A stretch of 64,000 nt of DNA from JALZHR01 sp036388475 (GTDB lineage Bacteria > Acidobacteriota > Blastocatellia > Pyrinomonadales > Pyrinomonadaceae), in the NCBI GenBank assembly GCA_036388475.1, contig DASVRT010000119.1, forward strand, positions 4,237 through 68,236, in the 5' to 3' direction. Below are positions 32,814 to 40,655 of the stretch, in pieces. The position numbers were made by a program, and so were the translations under genes. The number at the start of each line of letters is the position of its first letter. The first letter of the stretch is position 1. The notes beneath the pieces were generated by a model that worked only from the letters and a program-made list of their open reading frames with translations, was not told the origin of the DNA and did no database searches.

Positions 32814-33686
32814 TCACGGAATTTCGCCGCAGAAAGCCAAATCCGCGCGACCTGTAATCAGCATTTCGTCGTCTTCGCGCCAGACGGCTTCGGTCGTGCC
32901 GCCCGGCGCGCGGACCTGAACCGTGCCGCGCAGGTTTTCGCGCCGCAGATGCGCCACCGCCGCCGCAATCGAACACGTGCCGGACGAAGAAGTTTCGCCC
33001 GCGCCGCGTTCCCAGATGCGGATTTCGATGTTTTCCATACCGAGCGTTTTGATGAAAACGACGTTTGTTCTTTCAGGAAATATTTCGGCGTCGGATTCCA
33101 TTATTCGTCCTACGCGGCGCCAATCAAACTCATTGAAATCTTCAACAAATATGCAAGCTACCGGATTCCCGACATTCACATAAAAGAACTTGAGAGCCAG
33201 AGCTTCCCGCGGCAGCAAAAATGTAGAAAAATCAGACATTTTCAAATTCTTTTCTCCGGCGATTTTAGCGGCGGCGGCGTGCGCTGCGTTGTGCAAGTCG
33301 AATTTTGGTTTTCCGAGTTCGGCGAGAAACCAGAACGTGTTGCCGTCGCGTTTTAAAAGCTCGTAGTTTTTCAAACCGCTGTTGGTTTCGAGGCGCAGAT
33401 TCGGCTCGCGCCAGAGATTTTTGTAATGAAGATAAGCGACGGCACAGCGCGTTCCGTTGCCGCTGAATCCGGCTTCGCTGCCGTCCGGATTAATAATGCG
33501 GCACGAATAATCAGCCGACGCCTCGAAAAGTTTTTCGACCGCGGCGATACCGTCGCCGCCGATGCCCGTATTGCGATTGCAGACCCGAACGGCGAAATCC
33601 GGCAGCGAAGAAACGTCTTTTAATTGTTCGGCTTCAAAAACGATGTAGTCATTGCCGAAGCCGTGAAATTTGCAGAAGCTAATCAT
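32814..33686 (-). CDS. dapF: diaminopimelate epimerase homologue with both catalytic Cys replaced by Ser
   Basis: DapF-fold protein of 290 aa, nominally converting LL- to meso-diaminopimelate for lysine and peptidoglycan. The family frame is clear: FHGFGNDYIVFE, NRNTGIGGDGI, INPDGSEAGFSGNGTRC, GNPVACIFVED and WERGAGETSSSGTCS. In authentic DapF, the first catalytic Cys lies in CGNG and the second in the GET-xx-CG loop. Here both positions are Ser (Ser75 and Ser235), confirmed from the codons AGC and TCC. Nearby cysteines (Cys81, Cys238) are offset. It may be a divergent epimerase or a related isomerase. It is followed by dacB on the same strand. Confidence 0.85.
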   Translation of the reverse strand: MISFCKFHGFGNDYIVFEAEQLKDVSSLPDFAVRVCNRNTGIGGDGIAAVEKLFEASADYSCRIINPDGSEAGFSGNGTRCAVAYLHYKNLWREPNLRLETNSGLKNYELLKRDGNTFWFLAELGKPKFDLHNAAHAAAAKIAGEKNLKMSDFSTFLLPREALALKFFYVNVGNPVACIFVEDFNEFDWRRVGRIMESDAEIFPERTNVVFIKTLGMENIEIRIWERGAGETSSSGTCSIAAAVAHLRRENLRGTVQVRAPGGTTEAVWREDDEMLITGRADLAFCGEIP

Positions 33687-33689
33687 AGG

Positions 33690-33757
33690 AGATGCCGGAT
33701 TTCAGATGCCGGATGTTAGAGTCTCTTTACTAATATCTGACATCTAACATCTAATTC
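33690..33757. repeat. inverted repeat of AGATGCCGGAT / ATCTGACATCT type
   Basis: AGATGCCGGATTTCAGATGCCGGATGTTAGA on the left, with TATCTGACATCTAACATCTAA on the right. It fills the dapF-dacB gap and overlaps the last dacB codons. Confidence 0.75.
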
Positions 33758-35388
33758 GTTCTTCCGTTAAAATTTGCCAAGAGAACAACTATTTCGTCAA
33801 TCGTTTTCGTGCGGAGACTTTCGCCTGGAATACTGTTTGTGAGAAACGAAAAAGCCAGACGCTCGCCCGCAACGGTCGTCATATATCCCGAAAGGCTCGA
33901 AACCTGGTCAATCGTTCCCGTTTTCCCGCGCACGTTGTTTTCGCCGCGCGTTCCTTTAAAACGGTTCGATAAAGTGCCGTCAACGCCCGCGATGGTCAGG
34001 CTGTCGCGCCAGACTGCCGCCGTTTTGCTCCGGCTCATATACGAATAAACCTGCACGACGGCGCTCGGCGTAATCAAATCGTGCCGCGACAATCCGGAGC
34101 CGTCATGCATTAAAACGCTGCCCGCCGCGACGCCGATTTCCTGCAAAAATTTATCGACGACGGCGATGCCGCGGTCGGCGCTCGTCCAGCGCGCGTTCGT
34201 TCTATCGCCGATGCTTTCGCCCATCGCGCGCAAAATCAACTCGGTGTAAAGATTCTGGCTCGGCTTCATCGTTTTCGCGGCGATAAGGGCGAGCGGCGGC
34301 GATTCGAGCTTCGCGACTTCGACCAGATTCGCGGGCAGCGGCGCGTTTTTGCGAAATTCCGCGTCAACCGCCCGCGTCTGTCCGGTAATGACGACGCCTT
34401 TTTGCTCCAGCAATTGACGCAGCATCGAAACGAAAACCATTGCCGGTTTCGGAACGGAAACGTAGTTCGTATACGCGCCCGCGCCGAGCGGCATCGAGCC
34501 GAAAACTTCGATGACGTTGGTGCCGAGCCGCCGGCGAATGCCGATGTCGCGTCTCGTTCCCGCCGCGCTCGTTTTCGTGTTGTTGACCAGCAGAACGCCG
34601 TTTACATTCGGCAAAAGCTGCACGCTGGCGGGCGCGCCAATGGAAGTGCCGGAACGCACAATCAAATCGAGCGCGTTATCGTTGACGGTCAGAGCCGAAA
34701 CCTCCGCGCCGTAATACCATTGCAAATCGTCCCATTCCCAGCTCGAAGGCAGCGAATCGCCGCTAAAATAACTTTCGTCGCCGACGAGCGCGCCTTCGAC
34801 GCGCTTGACGCCGGAAGCGACGATTTTTTCCGCCAGATTATTCATTCCCTTAAAATAATCCTTGTCGTTAAACGCGGTCGAAATGCTCGGGTCGCCGCGC
34901 CCGTAAATTATCAAATCGCCGCGAATCGTGCCGCTCGCGTCCGGCATCGCGGGCGCGTAAACGCTGGTGACGAAACGAAAATCCGGCGACAGTTTTTCGA
35001 GCGCCGCCGAAACCGTGAAGTTTTTCATATTCGACGCCGGCATAAAATATTTTTCGGCGTTTTCTTCAAAGACGACCTGGTTTGTATCGAGCGAGATGAT
35101 TTTTATGCCGATTTGCCCGCGCTGAAGTTGCGGGCGCAGCAGAATCGAGCGAATCTTCGCTTGCAATTCGGGAATCGTCTGAAGCTTGGCAAGCGGCGTT
35201 GCAGCCGGCGTAATCGTCGGCGAAACGGTCGGTTTCGGCGCGACGGTCGGCGTCGGGGCGGCAATAACTCTTTCGCGCTGCGTTTCCTGCGCCGCGGCGG
35301 AAAACCCGTAAATCAATCCGAAACAGGCAATTGTCAGGGTAAAAACCTGCGGCAGACGGCGTCGTCTAAATTGTTTTGTCTTTATCAT
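33751..35388 (-). CDS. dacB: D-alanyl-D-alanine carboxypeptidase/endopeptidase (PBP4, S13 family)
   Basis: Periplasmic penicillin-binding protein of 545 aa that trims or opens peptidoglycan cross-links. A signal peptide lies at about residues 10-34, followed by a Pro/Thr-rich stretch (PTPTVAPKPTVSPTITP). The catalytic serine motif is S119-N-M-K122. A second motif region is SGLSRHDLITPSAVV, and K489-T-G491 lies in RGKTGTIDQVSSLSGYM. The large insert domain between the first and second motifs is present, as in PBP4. It is full length. It may share a transcript with dapF upstream, across a repeat hairpin. Confidence 0.94.
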   Translation of the reverse strand: MIKTKQFRRRRLPQVFTLTIACFGLIYGFSAAAQETQRERVIAAPTPTVAPKPTVSPTITPAATPLAKLQTIPELQAKIRSILLRPQLQRGQIGIKIISLDTNQVVFEENAEKYFMPASNMKNFTVSAALEKLSPDFRFVTSVYAPAMPDASGTIRGDLIIYGRGDPSISTAFNDKDYFKGMNNLAEKIVASGVKRVEGALVGDESYFSGDSLPSSWEWDDLQWYYGAEVSALTVNDNALDLIVRSGTSIGAPASVQLLPNVNGVLLVNNTKTSAAGTRRDIGIRRRLGTNVIEVFGSMPLGAGAYTNYVSVPKPAMVFVSMLRQLLEQKGVVITGQTRAVDAEFRKNAPLPANLVEVAKLESPPLALIAAKTMKPSQNLYTELILRAMGESIGDRTNARWTSADRGIAVVDKFLQEIGVAAGSVLMHDGSGLSRHDLITPSAVVQVYSYMSRSKTAAVWRDSLTIAGVDGTLSNRFKGTRGENNVRGKTGTIDQVSSLSGYMTTVAGERLAFSFLTNSIPGESLRTKTIDEIVVLLANFNGRTN

Positions 35389-35408
35389 CGCTGAAAATTA
35401 TAAATTAG

Positions 35409-35473
35409 AAAGCGGAAAGCAAAAAGGGAAACGAGTTCTGTTTCACTCATTTCCCTTTTTACGTTTCATTCCG
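35409..35473. repeat. inverted repeat of GGAAAGCAAAAAGGGAAACGAG type
   Basis: AAAGCGGAAAGCAAAAAGGGAAACGAG pairs with CTCATTTCCCTTTTTACGTTTCATTCCGG. It lies between dacB and the envelope protein gene at 35482. Confidence 0.8.
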
Positions 35474-35481
35474 GTTTGGCG

Positions 35482-36525
35482 TTATTTGATAAGCAGAGCG
35501 GCATCCGTATTCGCAACCTGCAAATCAATCGTCACTTCCGTGCCGACGCGCGTGATTTTCGCGCCCTCGACGATTCGCGCATAAACCTGTTTCTCGTCGC
35601 TTCTGGCGCTGCTGAGAAAAGCTCGGATAAGCGCCTGCATACCGCCGAGCGTTTCTTCGAGCGATTTTCCCTGTTCGGCATTCAACGATTTAGCGCTGAG
35701 CGTCGCGACAATGTTTTCGCCGCTCAGATTGACCGCGCCGTAAATCTGTCGTATCGCCGCTAGAGATTGACCGAGCGCATCGTCGTCCAAATCGAAAAAT
35801 TGACTCAGCCCGACGGGCGTTTTGGCGGCAAAGCTCATTATCGAATTCGGTTTGCGATTGAGCAGCAACGCAATGTCCGCGCCGACTCTGGCTTTATTTT
35901 CGACGGTTTCGCGCACGCGCGCGATTGAGCCGATTGCCAGCGTGTTGGCGTTAAGGCTCGTGACCGCTATCTCGGACGGCATTTTCTTCAAGAGAAAGTC
36001 TAAAATCTTAAGCATCGAATTGCCCGTAAATCTCGATTTGTTTTCGGTTAAAATTTCCCTCGCCGCAAAAATGTAGACGGCTTTACTGCCGACTTTTTCT
36101 TCGCGGTATTTGCCTTTCAAAGCGATTTTCGCGAGCGTCAAAAGCGCGTCGGAGTTGTATTTTCCGCGCGCTAAGATGACGGGCTCGACGGTGGTTTTCG
36201 ATGCCGCCGTCTGTTTGAGAGTGACGCCGACCGCGATTTGTTCAAACTGGCGAACGTCAAAACCGGTTCGAGCTTTGATTTGGTCAATCTGCTCGTTAAT
36301 CTCGTTTAATTTCGGCGGATTGGCAGCCAGAATTTGCGGCAGCGCTTCATTTAAAAGACGCTGGACGTCCAGAAACACTACGCCGTCAGACGCAGGCAGA
36401 AGCGCGACCAGCCGATTGGTCTGGTTCGCCGTTTTCCTGACTTTCGGCTTTTTAGTGTCGGCAAAAGCGGCGGTGTTCAGCACGAAAAGCAGCGCCAGCG
36501 TGAATGCGAAAAATTTTTTTATCAT
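35482..36525 (-). CDS. secreted hypothetical protein, about 347 aa
   Basis: I do not recognise the family with confidence; it resembles uncharacterised exported acidobacterial proteins. The start at 36525 (MIKKFFAF) is preferred over 36555, as AGAGG lies upstream. A signal peptide runs to about residue 23 (NTAAFA). The mature domain opens with LVALLPASDGVVFLDVQRLLNEALPQIL and later has FEQIAVGVTLKQ, VPSEIAVTSLNANTLAIGS-like strands and SIMSFAAKTP. The alternation of strand and helix suggests an alpha/beta fold similar to DUF3352-type proteins. No operon partner is evident. Confidence 0.7.
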   Translation of the reverse strand: MIKKFFAFTLALLFVLNTAAFADTKKPKVRKTANQTNRLVALLPASDGVVFLDVQRLLNEALPQILAANPPKLNEINEQIDQIKARTGFDVRQFEQIAVGVTLKQTAASKTTVEPVILARGKYNSDALLTLAKIALKGKYREEKVGSKAVYIFAAREILTENKSRFTGNSMLKILDFLLKKMPSEIAVTSLNANTLAIGSIARVRETVENKARVGADIALLLNRKPNSIMSFAAKTPVGLSQFFDLDDDALGQSLAAIRQIYGAVNLSGENIVATLSAKSLNAEQGKSLEETLGGMQALIRAFLSSARSDEKQVYARIVEGAKITRVGTEVTIDLQVANTDAALLIK

Positions 36526-36618
36526 CGGAAACCTCTTGAAATGATTATAAGCCAATATTACAGAATAAAAGATGTGTTTTGAAGCGAAAAGAGTTGGCTG
36601 AGAGTTTTAAACGCACGG

Positions 36619-36798
36619 AAGAAAGAAAAAGAAACCGCGGATATACACAAATAGAGGTAGATTCAAACAGGATAGACAGGATGGATAGGATAAAAAACAA
36701 AACTCGACGTTAGTGTTTTAAATTATCCTGTTTATCCTGTCTATCCTGTTAAATTATCCTCGTTTATCCGCGTCCGTCCGTGGTTTCATTCTTTATTT
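36619..36798. repeat. long inverted repeat, ACAGGATAG / CTATCCTGT 9-mer family with CCGCGGAT ends
   Basis: The outer part pairs AAGAAAAAGAAACCGCGGAT with ATCCGCGTCCGTCCGTGGTTTC. The inner part has CAGGATAGACAGGATGGATAGGAT on the left and three tandem TATCCTGTT/C units on the right. It is related to 1757-1914. Confidence 0.9.
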
Positions 36799-36802
36799 TC
36801 GT

Positions 36803-37525
36803 TTAGTTAATCGGCTCGTTCCATTTCGCCATCGAAATCGACTGGTTCAGATACACGCCGAATTCGGTGCCGGAGCGGACTTCGGCTTCTTCGCCTTTGG
36901 TTTGATTTTCGGTGATAGCGCCGGCGATGCCGCCGATGATTCCGCCAATCAAAGCGCCTTTGCCGCCGCCGAATGCGCCGCCCAGGATAGCGCCGCCGCC
37001 CGCGCCGCCGCCGATAAAGATAATTTTGCGATGCTTCATCTTATCGCCGGAAGCCGTGCCTTCGTTGTCGCTCTTGGCGCTTTTCGTATTTAAATCGGTT
37101 AAAGAGCCGTTAATGGCACGCGTTGTTCCATTCGGCAGTCTGACCGAAACAAAGCTGACGCCGATTTCGCCGGGCTTACCGCCTTTTCTCGAAGGCGTGA
37201 CCGTGTCGACCCGACCCGTAACCGTGCTTCCGACCGGAATAACCACCACTCCGTTGGTCGAATAGACCGGCTCGGTGACGGTCGTCGTGAATCTATTGCC
37301 GACGCGCGCCGTTTTTGAACTGAGCGCGCCGTTCATCCGGACGCGAATATTCGTGCCCGTATCGATTCGATATAGAGCCGGCGCACGAACGACCGCCGCG
37401 CGCCTGGCGATTGGTTTTTTTCGCAGAACCGGCTTGCGCTTTTGCGCCGTCGCGTCGATTGCGCCGAAAGCGAAAACCAATCCTAAAACCGCCGTGAAAT
37501 ACCCCAAATTAAACAATCTTCTCAT
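36803..37525 (-). CDS. secreted glycine-zipper protein
   Basis: Exported protein of 240 aa from the start at 37525 (MRRLFNL), with GAGGTGCGAG before it; an upstream in-frame codon at 37579 is less likely. A signal peptide ends near ATAQ. After a basic region, a beta-rich domain (TNIRVRMNGALSSKTARVGNRF, VVVIPVGSTVTGRVDTV) resembles periplasmic domains that hold a hydrophobic pore. A glycine-zipper membrane hairpin follows (FIGGGAGGGAILGGAFGG, ALIGGIIGGIAGA). It is probably anchored in the outer or inner membrane. The function is unknown. Confidence 0.78.
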   Translation of the reverse strand: MRRLFNLGYFTAVLGLVFAFGAIDATAQKRKPVLRKKPIARRAAVVRAPALYRIDTGTNIRVRMNGALSSKTARVGNRFTTTVTEPVYSTNGVVVIPVGSTVTGRVDTVTPSRKGGKPGEIGVSFVSVRLPNGTTRAINGSLTDLNTKSAKSDNEGTASGDKMKHRKIIFIGGGAGGGAILGGAFGGGKGALIGGIIGGIAGAITENQTKGEEAEVRSGTEFGVYLNQSISMAKWNEPIN

Positions 37526-37705
37526 CTCGCACCTCGTTTCCTGATTTATTAAAACCGCTTTAAAACTCGGGAGAGTCAAGCGCCTGTAAGACGCTTTGCC
37601 GCAAAAAACCGTTGTCTTAAACCTCTTGGCTAACTGCTTATAACAATTAAATTACCACTGATGACGAGAAAAACTAAACTTATTCGCGCGTTCGAAAAAA
37701 AATTC

Positions 37706-37734
37706 TTGAAAACCGGGTTTATTAAGAGTATATT
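37706..37734 (+). promoter_or_regulatory. sigma-70 promoter of the DUF5658-like gene
   Basis: TTGAAA (37706-37711), a 17-base spacer, and TATATT (37729-37734). The transcript would start near 37741 and carry the leader hairpin at 37764-37812. Confidence 0.65.
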
Positions 37735-37763
37735 CACAGCATAAACACATTGCATTTCTCCCG

Positions 37764-37812
37764 TTAGGGGCTTGCCCGCAGTCTCGTCTGCCTGTGGGCA
37801 AGCTTCTAAACA
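37764..37812 (+). promoter_or_regulatory. strong hairpin in the 5' leader of the DUF5658-like gene
   Basis: GTTAGGGGCTTGCCCGCAG can pair with CTGTGGGCAAGCTTCTAAAC around a loop of about 9 bases. A third related segment, TTTGCCCGA, lies just before the ATG and could compete for the same pairing. No T run follows. It could be a regulatory or mRNA-stabilising leader. Confidence 0.5.
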
Positions 37813-37851
37813 AGAGAAATTTTATATTTTTATTTGGGGTTTGCCCGATTT

Positions 37852-38217
37852 ATGGAAATGTCTCGTCCTACAATTCTCCTTTTTGCGCTCAATCTTTTTG
37901 ACGCCGTTTTGACGATTTACTGGGTTCGCAACGGTTTTGCTTCGGAAGGCAATCAACTGATGGCGGGTCTGCTGGATATGGGCAACGCTCCGTTTCTCAT
38001 CGTCAAGATTGCGGTCGGCGCGGTGGCGGCGACGGTTCTCTGGCGTTGGAGCGAGCTGCGCATCGCCAAATACGGTCTGGCGCTGGCTCTAGTCGTTTAT
38101 CTCGGCTTGATGGGCGTGCATTTCGTCACGGGACTTTCCGCTTTCGGCTATATCTCCGAAGCCGTAATCAATGATTTTGCCGTCTGGTCACATAAATTTG
38201 TTGCTTTTTTCTTCTAG
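37852..38217 (+). CDS. small integral membrane protein (DUF5658-like)
   Basis: A 121-aa protein with three to four hydrophobic segments (TILLFALNLFDAVLTIYWV; FLIVKIAVGAVAATVLW; YGLALALVVYLGLMGVHFV). LNLFDAVLT near the start fits the DUF5658 pattern. The ATG at 37852 is chosen over a TTG at 37834. It has its own promoter and a structured leader, and a terminator follows. The function is unknown. Confidence 0.75.
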   Translation: MEMSRPTILLFALNLFDAVLTIYWVRNGFASEGNQLMAGLLDMGNAPFLIVKIAVGAVAATVLWRWSELRIAKYGLALALVVYLGLMGVHFVTGLSAFGYISEAVINDFAVWSHKFVAFFF

Positions 38218-38243
38218 TTTTTAGTAAAAGTATTGTGGCGGCG

Positions 38244-38289
38244 AAAACTTTCGGCTTTAATATTTATGAAACCGAAAGTTTTTGTTTTT
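38244..38289 (+). terminator. rho-independent terminator after the DUF5658-like gene
   Basis: AAAACTTTCGGCTTT pairs with AAACCGAAAGTTTTT around about ten bases, followed by TTTGTTTTT. Confidence 0.75.
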
Positions 38290-38385
38290 CGTATTTTTAA
38301 TACGCAACGAACTTTCAGCAGTCGAGCATCTTAAGCTTGCACTAAAAGGTTGAAATTTAACTACGGAAAGTGACAGGGAAAAGCT

Positions 38386-39606
38386 ATGTCGAGAAGTAAA
38401 GCAATATATCAATTATCAGCGCGTCAGATTTTATTAATAGCTTTCGCTTCGGCTTTGATTGCAGCCGGAACGGTAGCTATTTTAAGCAATTTCGGCGGCG
38501 TTTTTTCGCCGAATGAAAATATGAGCATCGCTCTGGCGGAAGATGGTCCCGTCTCGAGAGGAATCTCCGACCCGTCAGCCGTCAGCGACGAACAAAACAG
38601 CATCGAGGTTTATAAAACTCTCTCGCCCGGTGTCGCGTTTATCACGACGACCTCGACCCGCGAAGATTTCCTGGGTCAGACCGAAGAAGGAAAAGGTTCG
38701 GGTTCGGGTTCGGTGATTGACGCTCAAGGGCATATTTTAACCAACAATCACGTTATCGAAGGCGCGACCGTCCTGAAGGTCAGCTTCGGCGGCGACAAAG
38801 TTTATACGGCGAAAGTCGTCGGGCGCGACCCGGACACGGATTTAGCCGTTATCAAAATCGAGCCGCCGCAGGAAGGCTTAACGGTCGTTCCGCTCGGCGA
38901 TTCCGACAAGCTCTCGGTCGGGCAGAAAGTGCTGGCAATCGGCAATCCTTTCGGTCTGGACAGAACCTTGACGACCGGCGTCATCTCCGGCTTGCAGCGC
39001 CCGATTCGCGCGCGCAACGGGCGCCCGATTGATGCGGCGATCCAAACCGACGCGTCAATCAATCCGGGCAATTCCGGCGGACCTCTGCTGGATAAATACG
39101 GCAGAATGATTGGCATCAATTCGCAGATTCTTTCGCCGGCGGGCGGCTCGGTCGGCGTCGGTTTTGCGATTCCGGTCAGCACGGCGAGACGCGTTATCCC
39201 GCAACTGATTCAATACGGCGAGGTTCGTCGTCCGAAGCTCGGCGCAAATCTTTACAGCGTCTCGCAGCTTAACGAACAGGGCGTCAATCTTCCGGTCGAA
39301 GGCGGTTTGCTGGTGCGCAGCGCGGTCGTGGGCGGTCCGGCGGCGAGCGCGGGAATTCGCGGGCTTTCGCAGGGCGCGGACGGCGACGTCGTTCTGGGCG
39401 ACATTATTTTGACGATTGACGGGCAGAAGATGAATAATCTGGACGACCTTTATCGCTATCTCGATAAAAAACAAATCGGCGATACGATTCAGGCGGAAAT
39501 TTTCCGCGACGGCAAGCGCTCGACCCTTCCGGTCAAGCTCGTCGCTTTGCCGGCGCAGACGCAGCCGACCGGCACCGGGCGCCCGGTACGCCGCAGCAAC
39601 GAATAA
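38386..39606 (+). CDS. HtrA/DegQ-type trypsin-like serine protease with one PDZ domain
   Basis: Membrane-anchored periplasmic quality-control protease of 406 aa. One N-terminal membrane segment lies at residues 13-32. The catalytic triad is visible: His122 (LTNNHVIEG), Asp152 (DPDTDLAVIKI) and Ser230 (PGNSGGPL). The activation-loop region GNPFGLDRTLTTGVISGLQR is typical. A PDZ domain follows at about 285-390 (GDVVLGDIILTIDGQKMNNLDDL). One PDZ and a TM anchor make it more DegS/HhoA-like than DegP-like. A terminator follows. Confidence 0.95.
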   Translation: MSRSKAIYQLSARQILLIAFASALIAAGTVAILSNFGGVFSPNENMSIALAEDGPVSRGISDPSAVSDEQNSIEVYKTLSPGVAFITTTSTREDFLGQTEEGKGSGSGSVIDAQGHILTNNHVIEGATVLKVSFGGDKVYTAKVVGRDPDTDLAVIKIEPPQEGLTVVPLGDSDKLSVGQKVLAIGNPFGLDRTLTTGVISGLQRPIRARNGRPIDAAIQTDASINPGNSGGPLLDKYGRMIGINSQILSPAGGSVGVGFAIPVSTARRVIPQLIQYGEVRRPKLGANLYSVSQLNEQGVNLPVEGGLLVRSAVVGGPAASAGIRGLSQGADGDVVLGDIILTIDGQKMNNLDDLYRYLDKKQIGDTIQAEIFRDGKRSTLPVKLVALPAQTQPTGTGRPVRRSNE

Positions 39607-39637
39607 AGCCGGGATAACAATAAAAAAATAAAAAGTC

Positions 39638-39670
39638 AAAAGCGGGCGGAAATTATTCGCCCGCTTTTGT
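39638..39670 (+). terminator. rho-independent terminator of the HtrA-type gene
   Basis: AAAAGCGGGCGGA pairs with TTCGCCCGCTTTT around AATTA, followed by GTTT. Confidence 0.85.
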
Positions 39671-39694
39671 TTATGCTAATCTGTCACTGCAAGT

Positions 39695-39940
39695 ATGACG
39701 AGAATCGAGCTGGAAGATTTTTACAACGACGGTTTCGGATGGATTTGCAAACACTGCGAGCGTGAATTAAAGGAATCGGAAACCGACCCGCGCGCCCAAT
39801 CGCGCCTGATGCGCGAAGGCGAAGCCGAAAGCAAAAATCCGCGTCTTTCCAGCGCGGCGCTGGCGAAATGGGCGGACAAAGCGCAGCGAACCTTAATGTG
39901 CCCGCGCTGCGGTATTACGGAACTGGCTGATAAATTTTAG
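39695..39940 (+). CDS. small zinc-ribbon-like protein
   Basis: An 81-aa protein not assigned to a named family. Two CxxC knuckles are present: WICKHCERE near residue 17 and MCPRCGITE near residue 69. Together they could bind one zinc ion. The part between them is charged and helical. A similar gene arrangement next to HtrA proteases is not something I can vouch for. The function is unknown. Confidence 0.75.
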   Translation: MTRIELEDFYNDGFGWICKHCERELKESETDPRAQSRLMREGEAESKNPRLSSAALAKWADKAQRTLMCPRCGITELADKF

Positions 39941-40003
39941 CCGCGAATAACACGAATTAATTTTATATCCGTTATTCGTGTTATTCGTGTTATTCGCGGC
40001 AAA
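39938..40003. repeat. inverted repeat with TTATTCGTG 9-mer arm
   Basis: TTAGCCGCGAATAACACGAATTAA on the left pairs with three tandem TTATTCGTG-type units and TTCGCGGCAAA on the right. It starts in the stop codon of the small zinc-ribbon gene. Confidence 0.9.
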
Positions 40004-40011
40004 TTTTCTTT

Positions 40012-40593
40012 GTGGCTGAAATGAAAATTCTCGATGTCGGGTGCGGAAGCAATAAATACGAAGGCGCGATTGGCTTGGACAACAATCCGCGCACGGCGGC
40101 TGACGTTATTCACGACCTCGGACAGCTTCCTTATCCTTTCGCGGACGACGAATTCGATTTAATCGTCTCGCGTCACGTTATCGAGCACGTGCCGGACGTG
40201 ATGGCTTTCGTCACCGAGCTTTACCGCATCAGTAAACCCGGCGGACGGATTCGTCTCGTCACGCCGCATTACACAAATCCCGATTGGGCGACCGACCCGA
40301 CGCATCGCAATCATTTCAATTCCTACACGCTCAATACGTTTATGCCCGAGCGACAGGTTTTCGATTTTTATACGGAAGTGACTTTAAAACCCGTCAGAAT
40401 TTACGTTTCGCTTTTGAACCTGTGGCGAAATTTAGGAATCGAATTTCTGGTCAATCTCGACCAGAAATCGCCGCGCTTTCGCTTCACGCGAAAATTCTGG
40501 GAGCATTATCTGAGCTATATCTTTCGCGGAAAGGAACTGCATTTCGAGTTTGAAGTGGTGAAAGACTCAGAAAAGGTAAAAGGCAAAAGGTAA
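40012..40593 (+). CDS. class I SAM-dependent methyltransferase
   Basis: Methyltransferase of 193 aa (190 if it starts at the ATG at 40021 instead of the GTG at 40012). Motif I is ILDVGCGSNKYEGAIGLD, followed by LPYPFADDEFDLIVSRHVIEHV (motif II-III) and ISKPGGRIRLVTPHY (post III). The HYTNPDWATDPTHRNHF segment is typical of enzymes near polysaccharide or O-antigen genes. The substrate is unknown. The last codons (SEKVKGKR) lie within the repeat arm that follows. Confidence 0.9.
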   Translation: MAEMKILDVGCGSNKYEGAIGLDNNPRTAADVIHDLGQLPYPFADDEFDLIVSRHVIEHVPDVMAFVTELYRISKPGGRIRLVTPHYTNPDWATDPTHRNHFNSYTLNTFMPERQVFDFYTEVTLKPVRIYVSLLNLWRNLGIEFLVNLDQKSPRFRFTRKFWEHYLSYIFRGKELHFEFEVVKDSEKVKGKR

Positions 40594-40655
40594 AAGGCAA
40601 AAGTGAAGAAAATCAATTCCTTACTTTTGCCTTTTACCTTTTTACTTTTGCTTTT
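40571..40655. repeat. inverted repeat, GGTAAAA/GGCAAAA 7-mer family
   Basis: The left arm 40571-40604 has AAAAGGTAAAAGGCAAAAGG units. The right arm 40621-40655 is complementary. It is located between the convergent methyltransferase and ispH genes and covers the methyltransferase stop codon. Confidence 0.9.

Noticed and set aside
34402..35394. 330-aa plus-strand open frame opposite dacB
   Set aside because: Fully overlaps a clear PBP4 gene and shows no domain or signal peptide.
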